This document shows, piece by piece, positions 7,103-15,417 of a DNA stretch of 20,300 nt; the first letter of the stretch is position 1, and every line of letters starts with the position of its first letter. The position numbers and the translations under genes are program-made. The stretch is from positions 40,846 through 61,145 of the forward strand of contig DJVZ01000055.1 of NCBI GenBank assembly GCA_002441395.1, given 5' to 3'. The notes below the pieces were generated by a model. That model was not told where the DNA came from. It was given only the letters and a program-made list of their open reading frames with translations, and made no database searches. Source of the stretch: Spirochaetaceae bacterium UBA6243. GTDB taxonomy: Bacteria; Spirochaetota; Spirochaetia; Treponematales; Rectinemataceae.

Positions 7103-8032
7103 ATGGATTCGTCCGATTGGGCTGGCGTGCCTTGCTCCCGTCCCAAATGGCCTTTGCACTTTTCTCATCCGAGTGTTGAAGCCGTAGGCCGCAAGCTGAA
7201 GCGCATCTTCGATCAGAATGCCAGCACGGAATACTTCTCGTGCGAGGAAATCCGCGACTATTCGTATTACGAAAATCTTCTCATTGAGGGGCTGGAGGGA
7301 ATAGACCGCAAAATGAAGAGCGGATCGCTCAAACCCGTGGAATTGTCGGAATATCCCAAGATCATTCGCGCCGACAGGGGAAAAGTGCGCGCCTGCATAT
7401 ATATCGGCTCTTTTGATCCCTTCCAGCTCACGCATCTCGCGGTAGCGGTTCGTTTCCTCGCCTCGGAATTGAGCAGCTCCGACTTTGTCGTTGTGGTGCC
7501 CGAAGGATCTCCCGATCCTGCCAAACCGCTCAAGACTGACTACGCCTTTCGCCTTTCCATTGCGAAAATGCAGATTGAGGGTATTTTCGACCCCTTCATC
7601 AAAGTACTTGATCTCGGCATGCAGGCAGATACGATCGAAATAGCGAGAAGATTCATTGCCATGCACAGCGGGCTCACGCTCGAACTGACGCACCTCATAG
7701 GATCGGACGTCCTGCCGGTTGCCGCGCGTTTTATTGCTGAGGACCTGTCGATATGGAGAAAAGAAGCGCAGGAATCAGGCGTACACTACCTGCACAGCAC
7801 TCATGTGGTGCGGCGGGGCGAAGATGCCATCGATGCATCATATTTTGATGCAATTAAAAATGAGGGGGCCAGTGCTATCCTGGATCCCAGCATCGTCGCC
7901 ACTCCCTCAAGCACCGATTTCCGTACAAAACAGGCATTTACGATTGTGCTGCCGACACCGTCCATACGCGACAAAATGGAAATAATTTTCCGTTACCACA
8001 TGCATAGAAGCTGGTCATCCGATCAGGAATAG
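7103..8032 (+). CDS. Divergent NadD-like nucleotidyltransferase (HIGH superfamily) with N-terminal extension
   Basis: 309 residues. Residues 1-95 match nothing I recognise. From about residue 97 there is a Rossmann-type nucleotidyltransferase: IGSFDPFQLTH (101-111) aligns with the GSFDPxHxGH signature, LIGSDVLPVAARFI resembles the family's LIGAD region, and TPSSTDFR near the C-terminus fits the ISSTxIR motif. In the HxGH box the first His is Gln (Q108) and the Gly is Thr (T110); the last His (H111) is kept. NadD and related enzymes transfer AMP or CMP from an NTP to a phosphorylated substrate, here unknown. Housekeeping NadD proteins are about 200 residues and lack the extension, so this is probably a paralogue. 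Only a weak GGA precedes the ATG. Its stop is followed closely by adenylate kinase, suggesting co-transcription. Substrate and activity are uncertain. Confidence 0.7.
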   Translation: MDSSDWAGVPCSRPKWPLHFSHPSVEAVGRKLKRIFDQNASTEYFSCEEIRDYSYYENLLIEGLEGIDRKMKSGSLKPVELSEYPKIIRADRGKVRACIYIGSFDPFQLTHLAVAVRFLASELSSSDFVVVVPEGSPDPAKPLKTDYAFRLSIAKMQIEGIFDPFIKVLDLGMQADTIEIARRFIAMHSGLTLELTHLIGSDVLPVAARFIAEDLSIWRKEAQESGVHYLHSTHVVRRGEDAIDASYFDAIKNEGASAILDPSIVATPSSTDFRTKQAFTIVLPTPSIRDKMEIIFRYHMHRSWSSDQE

Positions 8033-8046
8033 TGTATATAGAGAAT

Positions 8047-8703
8047 ATGAACATACAGTCGATGAAACTTATATTTCTGGGGCCCCCGGGAGCCGGCAAG
8101 GGCACGATCTCCAAAATGGTCGCCGAGAGGCTTGGAGTCCCGCAGATAAGTACGGGGGACATGTTCCGCGCCGCGGTAAAAGAGAAGACCGAGCTTGGGC
8201 TCAAGGTGCAGTCGATCTTGGCAGCCGGAGGGCTCGTGCCCGACGAGCTCACGATCGCCATTGTCAAAGAGAGGCTGTCGTGGCCGGATGTGCGGCAGAG
8301 CTACATCCTGGATGGATTTCCGCGGACCATTCCTCAGGCGGAAGCGCTTGCCGCATTTTCGTCGCTCGACGCGGCGGTCGACTTTGAGGTCAGGGATGAC
8401 CTCATCCTGTTCAGGCTTACGGGAAGGCGCGTATGCAAGACATGCGGTGCGATTTACCATGCCGTGACAAAACCTCCGAAAGCCGAAGGCATCTGCGATC
8501 TCTGCGGTGGGGAGCTCTACACTCGCAACGACGACAAGGAAGAGACTGTCAAGGCCCGACTCAGTGCCTACCACGAAGAAACGGAACCCCTCATCGGGTA
8601 TTACACGAAAAAAAGGCTTCTTCTTACCATCGATGGCAGTCCTGACGCTGAGACCGTCTACAACACATTTCTCTCTGCAATAGGGCGCTTTCTGAAAAAA
8701 TGA
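8047..8703 (+). CDS. adk: Adenylate kinase
   Basis: 218 residues from the ATG at 8047. It catalyses ATP + AMP to 2 ADP in the cytoplasm. Seen in sequence: P-loop GPPGAGKG, the AMP-binding segment with STGDMFR, DGFPRT, and a long LID with a Cys4 zinc site (CKTCG and CDLCG), the type found in Gram-positive bacteria and spirochaetes. The C-terminal ARLSAYHEETEPLIGYY is also typical. The start is ambiguous: the frame is open to a GTG at 8032 overlapping the upstream stop, and the ATG at 8062 would give the textbook MKLIFLGPPGAGKG beginning. None has a strong Shine-Dalgarno. The stop overlaps the next ATG as ATGA, so it is translationally coupled to the hydrolase-like gene. Confidence 0.96.
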   Translation: MNIQSMKLIFLGPPGAGKGTISKMVAERLGVPQISTGDMFRAAVKEKTELGLKVQSILAAGGLVPDELTIAIVKERLSWPDVRQSYILDGFPRTIPQAEALAAFSSLDAAVDFEVRDDLILFRLTGRRVCKTCGAIYHAVTKPPKAEGICDLCGGELYTRNDDKEETVKARLSAYHEETEPLIGYYTKKRLLLTIDGSPDAETVYNTFLSAIGRFLKK

Positions 8704-10202
8704 GCACATCCGGTGCTGTATCATCGAAGCGAGCGGCTTTTTTTCTGTTTTTTAGTGTGACCTTGCTGGACCTCCTGCTTTTCATTCCATTTGGGAACAT
8801 GCTCGCTGCGCAGGAGGCTTCAGCCACGGAGCAGCCTTCGCACAACGATACCCAGGCAGCGCCAATTGCGCCTGGCAGATGGGCTGGCAAATTGGTTCTG
8901 CGGTCGGTTCAGGAGACTCAAGGAGGGCCGCAGAGCCAATCCGCTCCATCGAGCTTCAGCTTCGAGCTTGTCGTCCGCATCCTCGCGGAAAACCGGGGCA
9001 TTCTCGTCGACATCCCTGAGCAGGGCATGTTTTCATATCCCATCGACCGATATTCCATCGATGCAGGCCGGTTCAGTTTTGTGCTCGACGCCATGGGTGC
9101 CGACGAAGGGCTTACTTTTTCCGGCAACTTTTCAAGCTCGTTTGTTCCTCAAGGTGGCACTCAAAAGGGAGGCATAGTCGGCACGGTCCGGGGCCGCACA
9201 TGGAATGGCTCATTCTATGTACAAAAGGAAAAGGCCGCGTCACCTCAAGGAGAACTATACATCGATGTGCCTGTCGATGGCGGCACTCTCCCCGCGACGC
9301 TCACCTTTCCTGTCCGTACCAGGGCCGTCCTCGATGCAAATGCGCCGGCGGGCTTCCCTTTGGTCATTCTAGTCGCCGGTGCAGGAAAAACCGACAGGGA
9401 TGGCAATAATGTCGATGTGCCGGGCAAAACCGATTCTCTGAAGCAGATGGCGGCGATGCTCAAGGCGCGCAATGTGGGGAGTCTGCGGTACGACCGAAGA
9501 GGCACAGGGGAGGCCTACAAGCTCGAAGCGCCTGGGCACATGACGAGCTTTTCCCGGCACATTCTGGACCTCGCTGCGGTCATAAGGGCCGCCGAGGCTT
9601 TGCCGCGCCGTGGAAGGCTGATTGTCGCCGGCATGAACGAAGGGGCGTGGATGGCTATGGCGGCATTGAATATCGTGGGAGGAGAATCTCCTGTCGATGG
9701 TCTTGTTGTGCTCGACGCGAGCGGACAGAGCCCGATGGAAACGCTGCGACAATCCATCGAGAGCCTCGATCCGGAAAGCCGCGAGAAGGCTCTTGAAGCC
9801 GCGCAAAAGCTTATTGATACAGGGACATTGATCGATGTACCGGAGGATCTCGCCAACTTCTTCTCGCCCAACAGAAAGGATTGGCTTGCGACATGGCTCG
9901 CATTCGACCCAGTCGATACGCTGAAAAAAGTCGAAACGCCGGTTCTCTTCGTCTACGGCGAACGCGACATGCAGGTGAGCCGGGAAGAATTCTCAAAGCT
10001 CGCTGCGGCGAAGCCGCAGGCGGGCATACGCATTGTGCCAGATATGAATTATGTACTCAAGGAAGTGCACAATGAGGATGAGAACTATGCTGCCTTCACG
10101 GATCCATCGTTTAAATTACCTGCGCTCCTGGCGGATTTGCTCGCTTCCTATGCCAAGGCGCAGCCCGCGCCTCAAGGTTTGTTGCCATGGAGCTTACAAT
10201 AG
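8700..10202 (+). CDS. Secreted alpha/beta-hydrolase-fold protein lacking catalytic Ser and His
   Basis: 500 residues. The N-terminus has basic residues, a long hydrophobic segment (about 12-36) and a likely cleavage site after NMLAA, so it is exported. Residues about 58-185 form a beta-rich domain (GRWAGKLVL...WNGSFYV) as found in front of EstD-like esterases. The alpha/beta-hydrolase domain follows: VAGAGKTDRDGN, matching the family's GSGPxDRDGN box, then RYDRRGTG. The nucleophile elbow, normally GHSEG, reads GMNEG with Asn at 313. The catalytic Asp is kept (D423 in GERDMQV), but the usual NH before the final helix is NY (Y451). With two of three triad residues missing it is probably not a hydrolase; binding or a structural role is possible. 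Both changes are one base from the functional codons. The start overlaps the adk stop. Confidence 0.82.
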   Translation: MSTSGAVSSKRAAFFLFFSVTLLDLLLFIPFGNMLAAQEASATEQPSHNDTQAAPIAPGRWAGKLVLRSVQETQGGPQSQSAPSSFSFELVVRILAENRGILVDIPEQGMFSYPIDRYSIDAGRFSFVLDAMGADEGLTFSGNFSSSFVPQGGTQKGGIVGTVRGRTWNGSFYVQKEKAASPQGELYIDVPVDGGTLPATLTFPVRTRAVLDANAPAGFPLVILVAGAGKTDRDGNNVDVPGKTDSLKQMAAMLKARNVGSLRYDRRGTGEAYKLEAPGHMTSFSRHILDLAAVIRAAEALPRRGRLIVAGMNEGAWMAMAALNIVGGESPVDGLVVLDASGQSPMETLRQSIESLDPESREKALEAAQKLIDTGTLIDVPEDLANFFSPNRKDWLATWLAFDPVDTLKKVETPVLFVYGERDMQVSREEFSKLAAAKPQAGIRIVPDMNYVLKEVHNEDENYAAFTDPSFKLPALLADLLASYAKAQPAPQGLLPWSLQ

Positions 10203-10237
10203 CTGAATGGAAAATATTTGAAGAGCTCCTCGCGCAG

Positions 10238-11254
10238 TTATCTGTTCGCAATGATCTTGTCTGTCGTGTTGCCATCGAGGTTTGAAAGCTCAAGCATCGC
10301 GTCGATCATCTGTTGTGCGCTCATTGTGATAGGCTGACTCACAAAAAGCGAGCCTCGCTGTTCGATGGAGTTTTCAGACGAAAGGGGAACGCCATAAGAA
10401 CTCAGCTTGTTTGAGATCAGGACCCACATGAATTTGATGATAGGTTTGTAGGTGCGGGCGGCCTGCTCATCTTTCATCTGAATTTGAAACACCGTACTGT
10501 AGCGCGCATCGGGGCTTCCTTTGGCGGGGCTTGCCGCGTCGCGCGTGGCGCTCAGCATTATGCCATCAAAAGGAAGCGTAACGCCGTCGAGTATTGGCAG
10601 TTGCGTGACAAGAGCCGATTTGGCATCGAGGTATATTGTTAAATCGGCATCGCTGCTGAGCATGCCGCTGCTCCTGGCCATTGAACCGGCTGCGCCGGAA
10701 AAGGCCGGTGGATCTTCAGGTGCCCATGTCGCAAAATGCAATTGTCCTCCAGAGGGTTTGCGGAGGTAGAGCTTCCCGTTTTTCGCTGCATAACCGCCAA
10801 CAATTCTTTCCCAATTGTTATCAAAGCTGAAGGACAGTGAGGTTAAAAGGCTTGGAAAGTTGCCAGCCAAGACCACCTCGATTGCCGGACTTGTATTGCC
10901 ATCCCAGGATATTCCGATGCCGGCCATGTCGGCCCTCATAAGTGTTTTATCGAGACGATCCCTGTCGATTGGTTTGTGGACCGCATCTTTTTGATCGGAG
11001 GCAACCGACATAAGAGCCTCAATCGTGGAATCGTTGAAGGAGGCCGCCATATCGCGCAAGAAATTATTTTCAGTTTTGACAAGCACTTGAGGTGCTTTTT
11101 CAAAATGATCAAAGAGCCCTGAGAGGGCGACTTCCCGCGGCACCGACGCGCAGGAGATTGCCAAAAAAAATACCGCTGACAGTGCGCCAAGCGCCCCGAG
11201 CTTCATAATGGGTTTTGTGGAGCCTGTTTTGTTGTTCTGCAGGAAAAATTTCAT
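10238..11254 (-). CDS. Putative lipoprotein of unknown family
   Basis: 338 residues. A hydrophobic signal segment (about 17-34) ends in a lipobox, LAISC, so Cys35 should be lipidated and the protein anchored in a membrane facing the periplasm or surface. The rest alternates short beta-like stretches (IGISWDGNTSPAIEVVLAG, SLSFSFDNNWERIVGGYAA, KLYLRK) and has no motif I recognise. I chose the first ATG because AAGGA stands about 10 nt upstream; the ATG at 11206 would give a shorter signal but has no ribosome site. It is convergent with the hydrolase-like gene, 35 bp between stops with no evident terminator, and divergent from ndk. It appears to be a single-gene unit. Coding is well supported by length and signal peptide; function is unknown. 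Confidence 0.8.
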   Translation of the reverse strand: MKFFLQNNKTGSTKPIMKLGALGALSAVFFLAISCASVPREVALSGLFDHFEKAPQVLVKTENNFLRDMAASFNDSTIEALMSVASDQKDAVHKPIDRDRLDKTLMRADMAGIGISWDGNTSPAIEVVLAGNFPSLLTSLSFSFDNNWERIVGGYAAKNGKLYLRKPSGGQLHFATWAPEDPPAFSGAAGSMARSSGMLSSDADLTIYLDAKSALVTQLPILDGVTLPFDGIMLSATRDAASPAKGSPDARYSTVFQIQMKDEQAARTYKPIIKFMWVLISNKLSSYGVPLSSENSIEQRGSLFVSQPITMSAQQMIDAMLELSNLDGNTTDKIIANR

Positions 11255-11496
11255 ACGATGCGGATCCTTTTCTTGTGTATCAAGTCTTCAAATGCCTTTC
11301 TGTATGCGAGCACCGCTTCATTCCATATATATCACATAATCGCTCGCAATGACGAGTTCATCATGCACCGCTACCATCATGAACGTTTGCCGGCTCTGAA
11401 TCCATGGAGGCCGGGGCGTGGTGGCACATGCCCAAAAATCGTGGTATCGTACCTTCATCTCATATAAAGATAAAGACCAACGTGGAGGTCACGTAC
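11255..11496. other. Divergent intergenic region between the lipoprotein gene and ndk
   Basis: 242 bp with no convincing gene. It must hold promoters for both flanking genes, but I find none with two good hexamers. CATATAAAG at 11461-11469 could be the ndk -10 region, about 28 nt before the start codon. A short plus-strand frame (11258-11467) has no ribosome site or recognisable product and is not called. Confidence 0.5.
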
Positions 11497-11946
11497 ATGG
11501 CGCTCGAGCGTACCTATGCGATGCTTAAACCCGGAGTGCTGTCCCGGCGCATCGCGGGCGAAATCATTTCGCGGATCGAACGGAAGGGATTTGACATTAT
11601 CGGATTCAAGATCATGCGCATTCCGCGCGAGCTGGCAGAAAAACACTATGCCGAGCATAAAGACAAACCATTTTTTGGCGAACTCGTGGACTACATCACC
11701 TCGGGACCGGTCATCGCGATGGTGCTTGAGGGAGAACAGGCGGTGAAAATGCTGAGGCTCATGTGCGGCTCCACCAAGCCCGAGGAGGCGCTTCCCGGCA
11801 CTATCCGCGGCGATTACGCCATGCACACGAACATCAACATTATCCACGCCTCGGATTCTCCGGAGGCGGCGACCAGGGAGATCGGGCTTTTTTTCAAGCC
11901 TGAAGAGCTCGTCTGCTGGTCCGACGGGAATAAAGACTGGATCTGA
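11497..11946 (+). CDS. ndk: Nucleoside diphosphate kinase
   Basis: 149 residues, the normal bacterial length. It transfers the gamma-phosphate of ATP to other (d)NDPs through a phospho-histidine. Seen in sequence: ERTYAMLKPG at the N-terminus, the GTIRGDYA segment and NIIHASDS with catalytic H117. The ATG at 11497 is preceded by GGAGG at a good distance; 31 further in-frame codons upstream are unlikely to be coding. The M3 peptidase gene follows after 43 bp on the same strand and may be co-transcribed. Confidence 0.97.
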   Translation: MALERTYAMLKPGVLSRRIAGEIISRIERKGFDIIGFKIMRIPRELAEKHYAEHKDKPFFGELVDYITSGPVIAMVLEGEQAVKMLRLMCGSTKPEEALPGTIRGDYAMHTNINIIHASDSPEAATREIGLFFKPEELVCWSDGNKDWI

Positions 11947-11989
11947 TGATATCACTGCAAAAAAATCAATCAGCGAGGGAGGATGATGT

Positions 11990-13804
11990 ATGACAGGCCA
12001 AACAGCCATCCCTGAATGGAGCCTCGAAGAAGTGTTCCCCGGATTCGACTCCCTGGAATACCGGCAGGCAAAGGAAGAAGTGCGGACATCGCTCGAGACT
12101 ATGCGGCGCTTTCTCCTGGAGTCCTCGCCGCCGGAGGGCGGGGCGGATTTTTCCGACTGGCTCTGTGAACTTTTAGATAAGCTCAACCGCCTCGAGATGC
12201 TCGCGGATACGCTGTCGGCTTACGCCTACGCGCGCTTCAGCACCGAGACGAAGAGCCCCTCCGTGCTCGCCGAACTCAACAAGATCGAGGAGCTTTTAGT
12301 CCCCGCGACCACCGTGCAGGTGCTCTTCCGGAATCTTCTCGCCAGGCATGAAGATACGGTGAGAAAAGCCATCAAGGATGACAGGCGCTTTGGAGAGTAC
12401 GCCTTTATCCTCGAGGAAGCGCTGATGTTCCAGAAACATCAGATGGCGACGGAGCTTGAGGATCTGGCCGCGGACCTGAGCCGCTCGGGAGCGGAGGCAT
12501 GGTCGCGCCTCCAGGAATCGATCTTGGCCAACGCGAGCGCGCCCTGGGATGAGGCGAGCGGCGCGCGCAAAACCATGGTCGAGCTTCGGAACCTCGCGTA
12601 CGATCCCGACCGCGCGGTGCGCGAAAAAGCATACAGACTCGAGCTCGGCATCTGGAAAACATACGAGATTCCCGTCGCGGCGGCCCTCAACGGCGTCAAA
12701 GGGACGGTCTCCACGCTGAACAAGAGGCGGGGCTGGGAGAGCGCGCTCGATACTTCTCTGGCTCAGGCACGGATATCGAAGGCAACGCTTGATGCCCTCA
12801 TCGGCGTCATGGAAGAGTCTCTCCCGATGTGGCGGCGATATCTGCGCGCCAAAGCTCGGCTTCTCGGCCGCGAGCGGCTCTCATTTTTCGATATCTTCGC
12901 GCCACTGCAGCAGACAGGATCGGAGATACCGACTTTCGGCTGGGAGGAGGCGAAGGACTTCATCGTCAGGCAGTTCGGGACCTTCGACGCCGATATGGCG
13001 CGATTCGCGAAGCACGCGTTCGAGCACCGGTGGATCGACGCGCGCCCCCGCGAGGGCAAGGTGGGCGGAGCGTTCTGCACTCACTTCCCGGCGGCAAAAC
13101 AGCCTCGTGTCCTCTGCAGTTTCGACGGCACCTATTCTTCGCTCATCACCATCGCGCACGAACTGGGCCACGCCTGGCACTACGAGACGATCAAGGACAG
13201 ACCACAGCTGCTCTCGCAGTATCCGATGACGCTGGCCGAAACCGCCTCGATCTTTTCGGAGACCCTCGTGTCGAACGCGGCGATGGCCGAAATCGAGGCC
13301 GGATCCCGCATGCCACTCGTCGAACTGCACCTGCAGGACGCCTGTCAGGTCATCGTCGACATCCTCTCGCGCTTCTACTTCGAGCGCGCGGTGTTCAAGG
13401 AGCGCGATGAAGGCGAACTGACGCCCGATCGCCTGTGCGCGCTCATGCTCGACGCGCAGGCGCGGACCTACGGTGACGCGATGCGGGAAGACGAGCGTCA
13501 TCCCTACATGTGGGCCGTGAAGAGGCATTACTATATTCCGGGCCTGTCGTTCTACAACTTCCCCTATGCCTTTGGGCAGCTCTTCGGCATGGGGTTGTAC
13601 AGCCTCTACAAAAAGGAAGGGCCTTCGTTCGCCGCCCGCTACCGCGAGCTTCTGCGCGCGACGGGCTCCCTGCCCGCGGTCGAGGTGGCGCGCCGGGCGG
13701 GCTTCGATGTCGAGACGCCCGAATTCTGGAAGGGCGCGATGATGGCCTTTGAACCCGAGGTGGCATTTCTGGAAGCGCAGGGGCGCGCCACTGTTCAGTA
13801 CTGA
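11990..13804 (+). CDS. pepF: M3-family oligoendopeptidase (PepF type)
   Basis: 604 residues, usual for PepF/M3 oligoendopeptidases, which cut short peptides in the cytoplasm. The zinc site HELGH is at 390-394 within IAHELGHAWH; it is preceded by FCTHFPAAKQPRVLCSFDGTYSSL and followed by LAETASIFSETLV, which supplies the third zinc ligand (Glu). The C-terminal YNFPYAFGQLFGMGLYSLYKKEG is also typical of the family. The N-terminal half is helical, as in the peptide-gating lobe. GGGAGG stands about 8 nt before the ATG, with no signal peptide. The 3' end overlaps the convergent LysRS gene by 10 bp. The family is certain; the exact subfamily name less so. Confidence 0.95.
   Translation: MTGQTAIPEWSLEEVFPGFDSLEYRQAKEEVRTSLETMRRFLLESSPPEGGADFSDWLCELLDKLNRLEMLADTLSAYAYARFSTETKSPSVLAELNKIEELLVPATTVQVLFRNLLARHEDTVRKAIKDDRRFGEYAFILEEALMFQKHQMATELEDLAADLSRSGAEAWSRLQESILANASAPWDEASGARKTMVELRNLAYDPDRAVREKAYRLELGIWKTYEIPVAAALNGVKGTVSTLNKRRGWESALDTSLAQARISKATLDALIGVMEESLPMWRRYLRAKARLLGRERLSFFDIFAPLQQTGSEIPTFGWEEAKDFIVRQFGTFDADMARFAKHAFEHRWIDARPREGKVGGAFCTHFPAAKQPRVLCSFDGTYSSLITIAHELGHAWHYETIKDRPQLLSQYPMTLAETASIFSETLVSNAAMAEIEAGSRMPLVELHLQDACQVIVDILSRFYFERAVFKERDEGELTPDRLCALMLDAQARTYGDAMREDERHPYMWAVKRHYYIPGLSFYNFPYAFGQLFGMGLYSLYKKEGPSFAARYRELLRATGSLPAVEVARRAGFDVETPEFWKGAMMAFEPEVAFLEAQGRATVQY
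13795..13804. repeat. Palindrome TCAGTACTGA holding the stop codons of two convergent genes
   Basis: This 10-bp sequence is its own reverse complement. Read on the plus strand it ends the peptidase (CAG TAC TGA), and on the minus strand it ends LysRS with the same codons, so both proteins end Gln-Tyr. It is too short to be a terminator and no T-run follows. Confidence 0.9.
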
Positions 13805-15381
13805 CGCAGGAGTGCCATCACCTTCTCTTTGCCTATCGCGTTCAGGAAACCTGCGAGCCGCGGCCCCTGATCCTTGCCGATCAGCGCCTGATAGGACGCG
13901 CGGAAAAGCTTTTTGGGCTCTATGCCGCTCGCCTGGGCTACCGCGTAGATGGCTTCCGCCACTTCGTTTTCGCCGCCGTAGGTTTCAAGCTTCGCGACGA
14001 CATCGTCTCTCAGGCTTTGCAGGGCGCCGATCTCAATGGCGGAGAGTTCGGCGCGTTCCCCAGGCTGGCGCAGAGAGAACATGAAGTCTTCGGGCGCGCA
14101 TTCGGTGATCCAGTACCACGCGCACTGGGCTCTCCGCCGGACGCGGGGCTCCTGCGAGGGCTTCAGATCGGGCAGAATGGAGATTACTTTGTCGATATTG
14201 CCGAGGTGTATCTGCAGAAGGTTGCAGAGGTGCCTGAACGGTATCTGATAGGGCATGTCCTCAGGGACTTCTCCCACCTGCGAGAACTCATAGATGCGGC
14301 GTTCCAGGGCCTCCACGTCTTCGTTTTTCGCTTTTTCGGCGCCCCAGTAGATGCGCTCGGTGCGGTCATAGTCCTCATAGATTTTGATGACATCGAGGTC
14401 GAAGCTGATGACGAACTCGGTGTTGGGCCGGGTTCCCGCGAAGAGGTAGCGCACGATTTCGGGCTGATATACGCGGAGGAGGTCGTACAGGTCGACGACC
14501 TTGCCCTTCGATGAGGACATTTTCCCCGGCGAGCCCTTGATGCCTATGAAGTCGTAGCGGAAGGTGACGGGTGGCTTTCGTCCGTAGACATCTTCCACGA
14601 CATGCTTCGAGGTGTCGAATGAGCCTCCCTGCGAATGATGATCCTTGCCGGCTGGCTCGAAGTCCACTTTTTCGTATTCCCAGCGCATTGGCCAGTCGAC
14701 TCGCCAGACGAGCTTGACGCCTTTGAGCGTGCGGATGTCGCCCGTCTCCGAGTGGCCGCATGACTCGCAGTGGTAGGAGAGGCCCCAGTCGCCGTCCCAG
14801 CCGTCGATCTGGGTCGTGTCGCGGTCGCAGTTCGAGCAGAACACCGAGACAGGCCACCATTCACCTTCAATCTTGTGGTCCTCGTCCCGGTACTTGTCGA
14901 GAATGGTCTTGAGGTGCCCTCGCATTTCAAGGGCGCGGCGTATGCCCTTGGCGTAGGTTCCCGCGCGGTATTTGTTCGCCTGATACAGGAATTCAGGGTG
15001 AATGCCGACTTCCGGCAGAATTTTTTCGACATCGACTTCGTGGTGGCGGGCGTAGGACTCGTCGCGGCCCCAGGGGTCGGGCACCATCGTGATGGGGAAT
15101 CTCAGATATTTCTCCAACAGCTCCGGATTGGGCATGTTGAGAGGCACTTTTCGGAACACATCGTAGTCGTCCCAGCTATAGATAAAACGGACGTTTTTGC
15201 CGAGGTTTCGCAGGGCGCGCACCACGAGTTCGACGGAGATCATCTCGCGGAAATTGCCGACGTGCACGGTCCCGGAGGGAGTGATGCCGGAGGCGCAGGT
15301 GTAGAGGTCTTTTTCTCCCCATGTCTGAACGATTTTTTCGGCCGTCTGGTCAGCCCAGTGAATAGTCTTCTTCTGTTCCAT
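13795..15381 (-). CDS. lysK: Class I lysyl-tRNA synthetase
   Basis: 528 residues. It charges tRNA-Lys with lysine using a class I catalytic fold, not the class II LysS of most bacteria. Seen in sequence: the HIGH-type box TPSGTVHVGN (34-43), a zinc-like Cys set (C182, C185, C205, C208), KDHHSQGGSFDTSKH, and KMSSS (287-291). A helical anticodon-binding C-terminus follows. Class I LysRS is typical of archaea, spirochaetes and a few other bacteria, which supports the spirochaete assignment. The ATG at 15381 has no Shine-Dalgarno, and a good -10 box ends 8 nt upstream, so the mRNA may be leaderless. The gene has its own promoter, downstream of the M29 peptidase gene on the same strand. Confidence 0.97.
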   Translation of the reverse strand: MEQKKTIHWADQTAEKIVQTWGEKDLYTCASGITPSGTVHVGNFREMISVELVVRALRNLGKNVRFIYSWDDYDVFRKVPLNMPNPELLEKYLRFPITMVPDPWGRDESYARHHEVDVEKILPEVGIHPEFLYQANKYRAGTYAKGIRRALEMRGHLKTILDKYRDEDHKIEGEWWPVSVFCSNCDRDTTQIDGWDGDWGLSYHCESCGHSETGDIRTLKGVKLVWRVDWPMRWEYEKVDFEPAGKDHHSQGGSFDTSKHVVEDVYGRKPPVTFRYDFIGIKGSPGKMSSSKGKVVDLYDLLRVYQPEIVRYLFAGTRPNTEFVISFDLDVIKIYEDYDRTERIYWGAEKAKNEDVEALERRIYEFSQVGEVPEDMPYQIPFRHLCNLLQIHLGNIDKVISILPDLKPSQEPRVRRRAQCAWYWITECAPEDFMFSLRQPGERAELSAIEIGALQSLRDDVVAKLETYGGENEVAEAIYAVAQASGIEPKKLFRASYQALIGKDQGPRLAGFLNAIGKEKVMALLRQY

Positions 15382-15389
15382 ATTTCGCG

Positions 15390-15417
15390 AGTATAGCGAT
15401 TTTTATGCGTTTGTGAA
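15390..15417 (-). promoter_or_regulatory. Candidate leaderless promoter of lysK
   Basis: On the minus strand: TTCACA (15417-15412), a 16-nt spacer, TATACT (15395-15390), then 8 nt and the ATG. Both hexamers match the consensus at 5 of 6 positions. The start of transcription would fall within a base or two of the ATG, and no purine-rich ribosome site is present. Confidence 0.55.

Noticed and set aside
7052..7693. 213-codon minus-strand frame opposite the NadD-like gene
   Set aside because: The plus strand carries the nucleotidyltransferase motifs; the antisense product shows no family signature.
10203..10237. Possible bidirectional terminator between the hydrolase-like and lipoprotein genes
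   Set aside because: Only a GAGCTC-centred palindrome is present, without a stable stem or T-run.
12829..13410. 193-codon plus-strand frame inside the M3 peptidase gene
   Set aside because: It is a shifted frame within a gene whose HELGH motif and C-terminal blocks are intact; its product is Arg/Ala-rich and unrecognisable.
14770..15396. 208-codon plus-strand frame opposite lysK
   Set aside because: The LysRS motifs on the minus strand explain the region.
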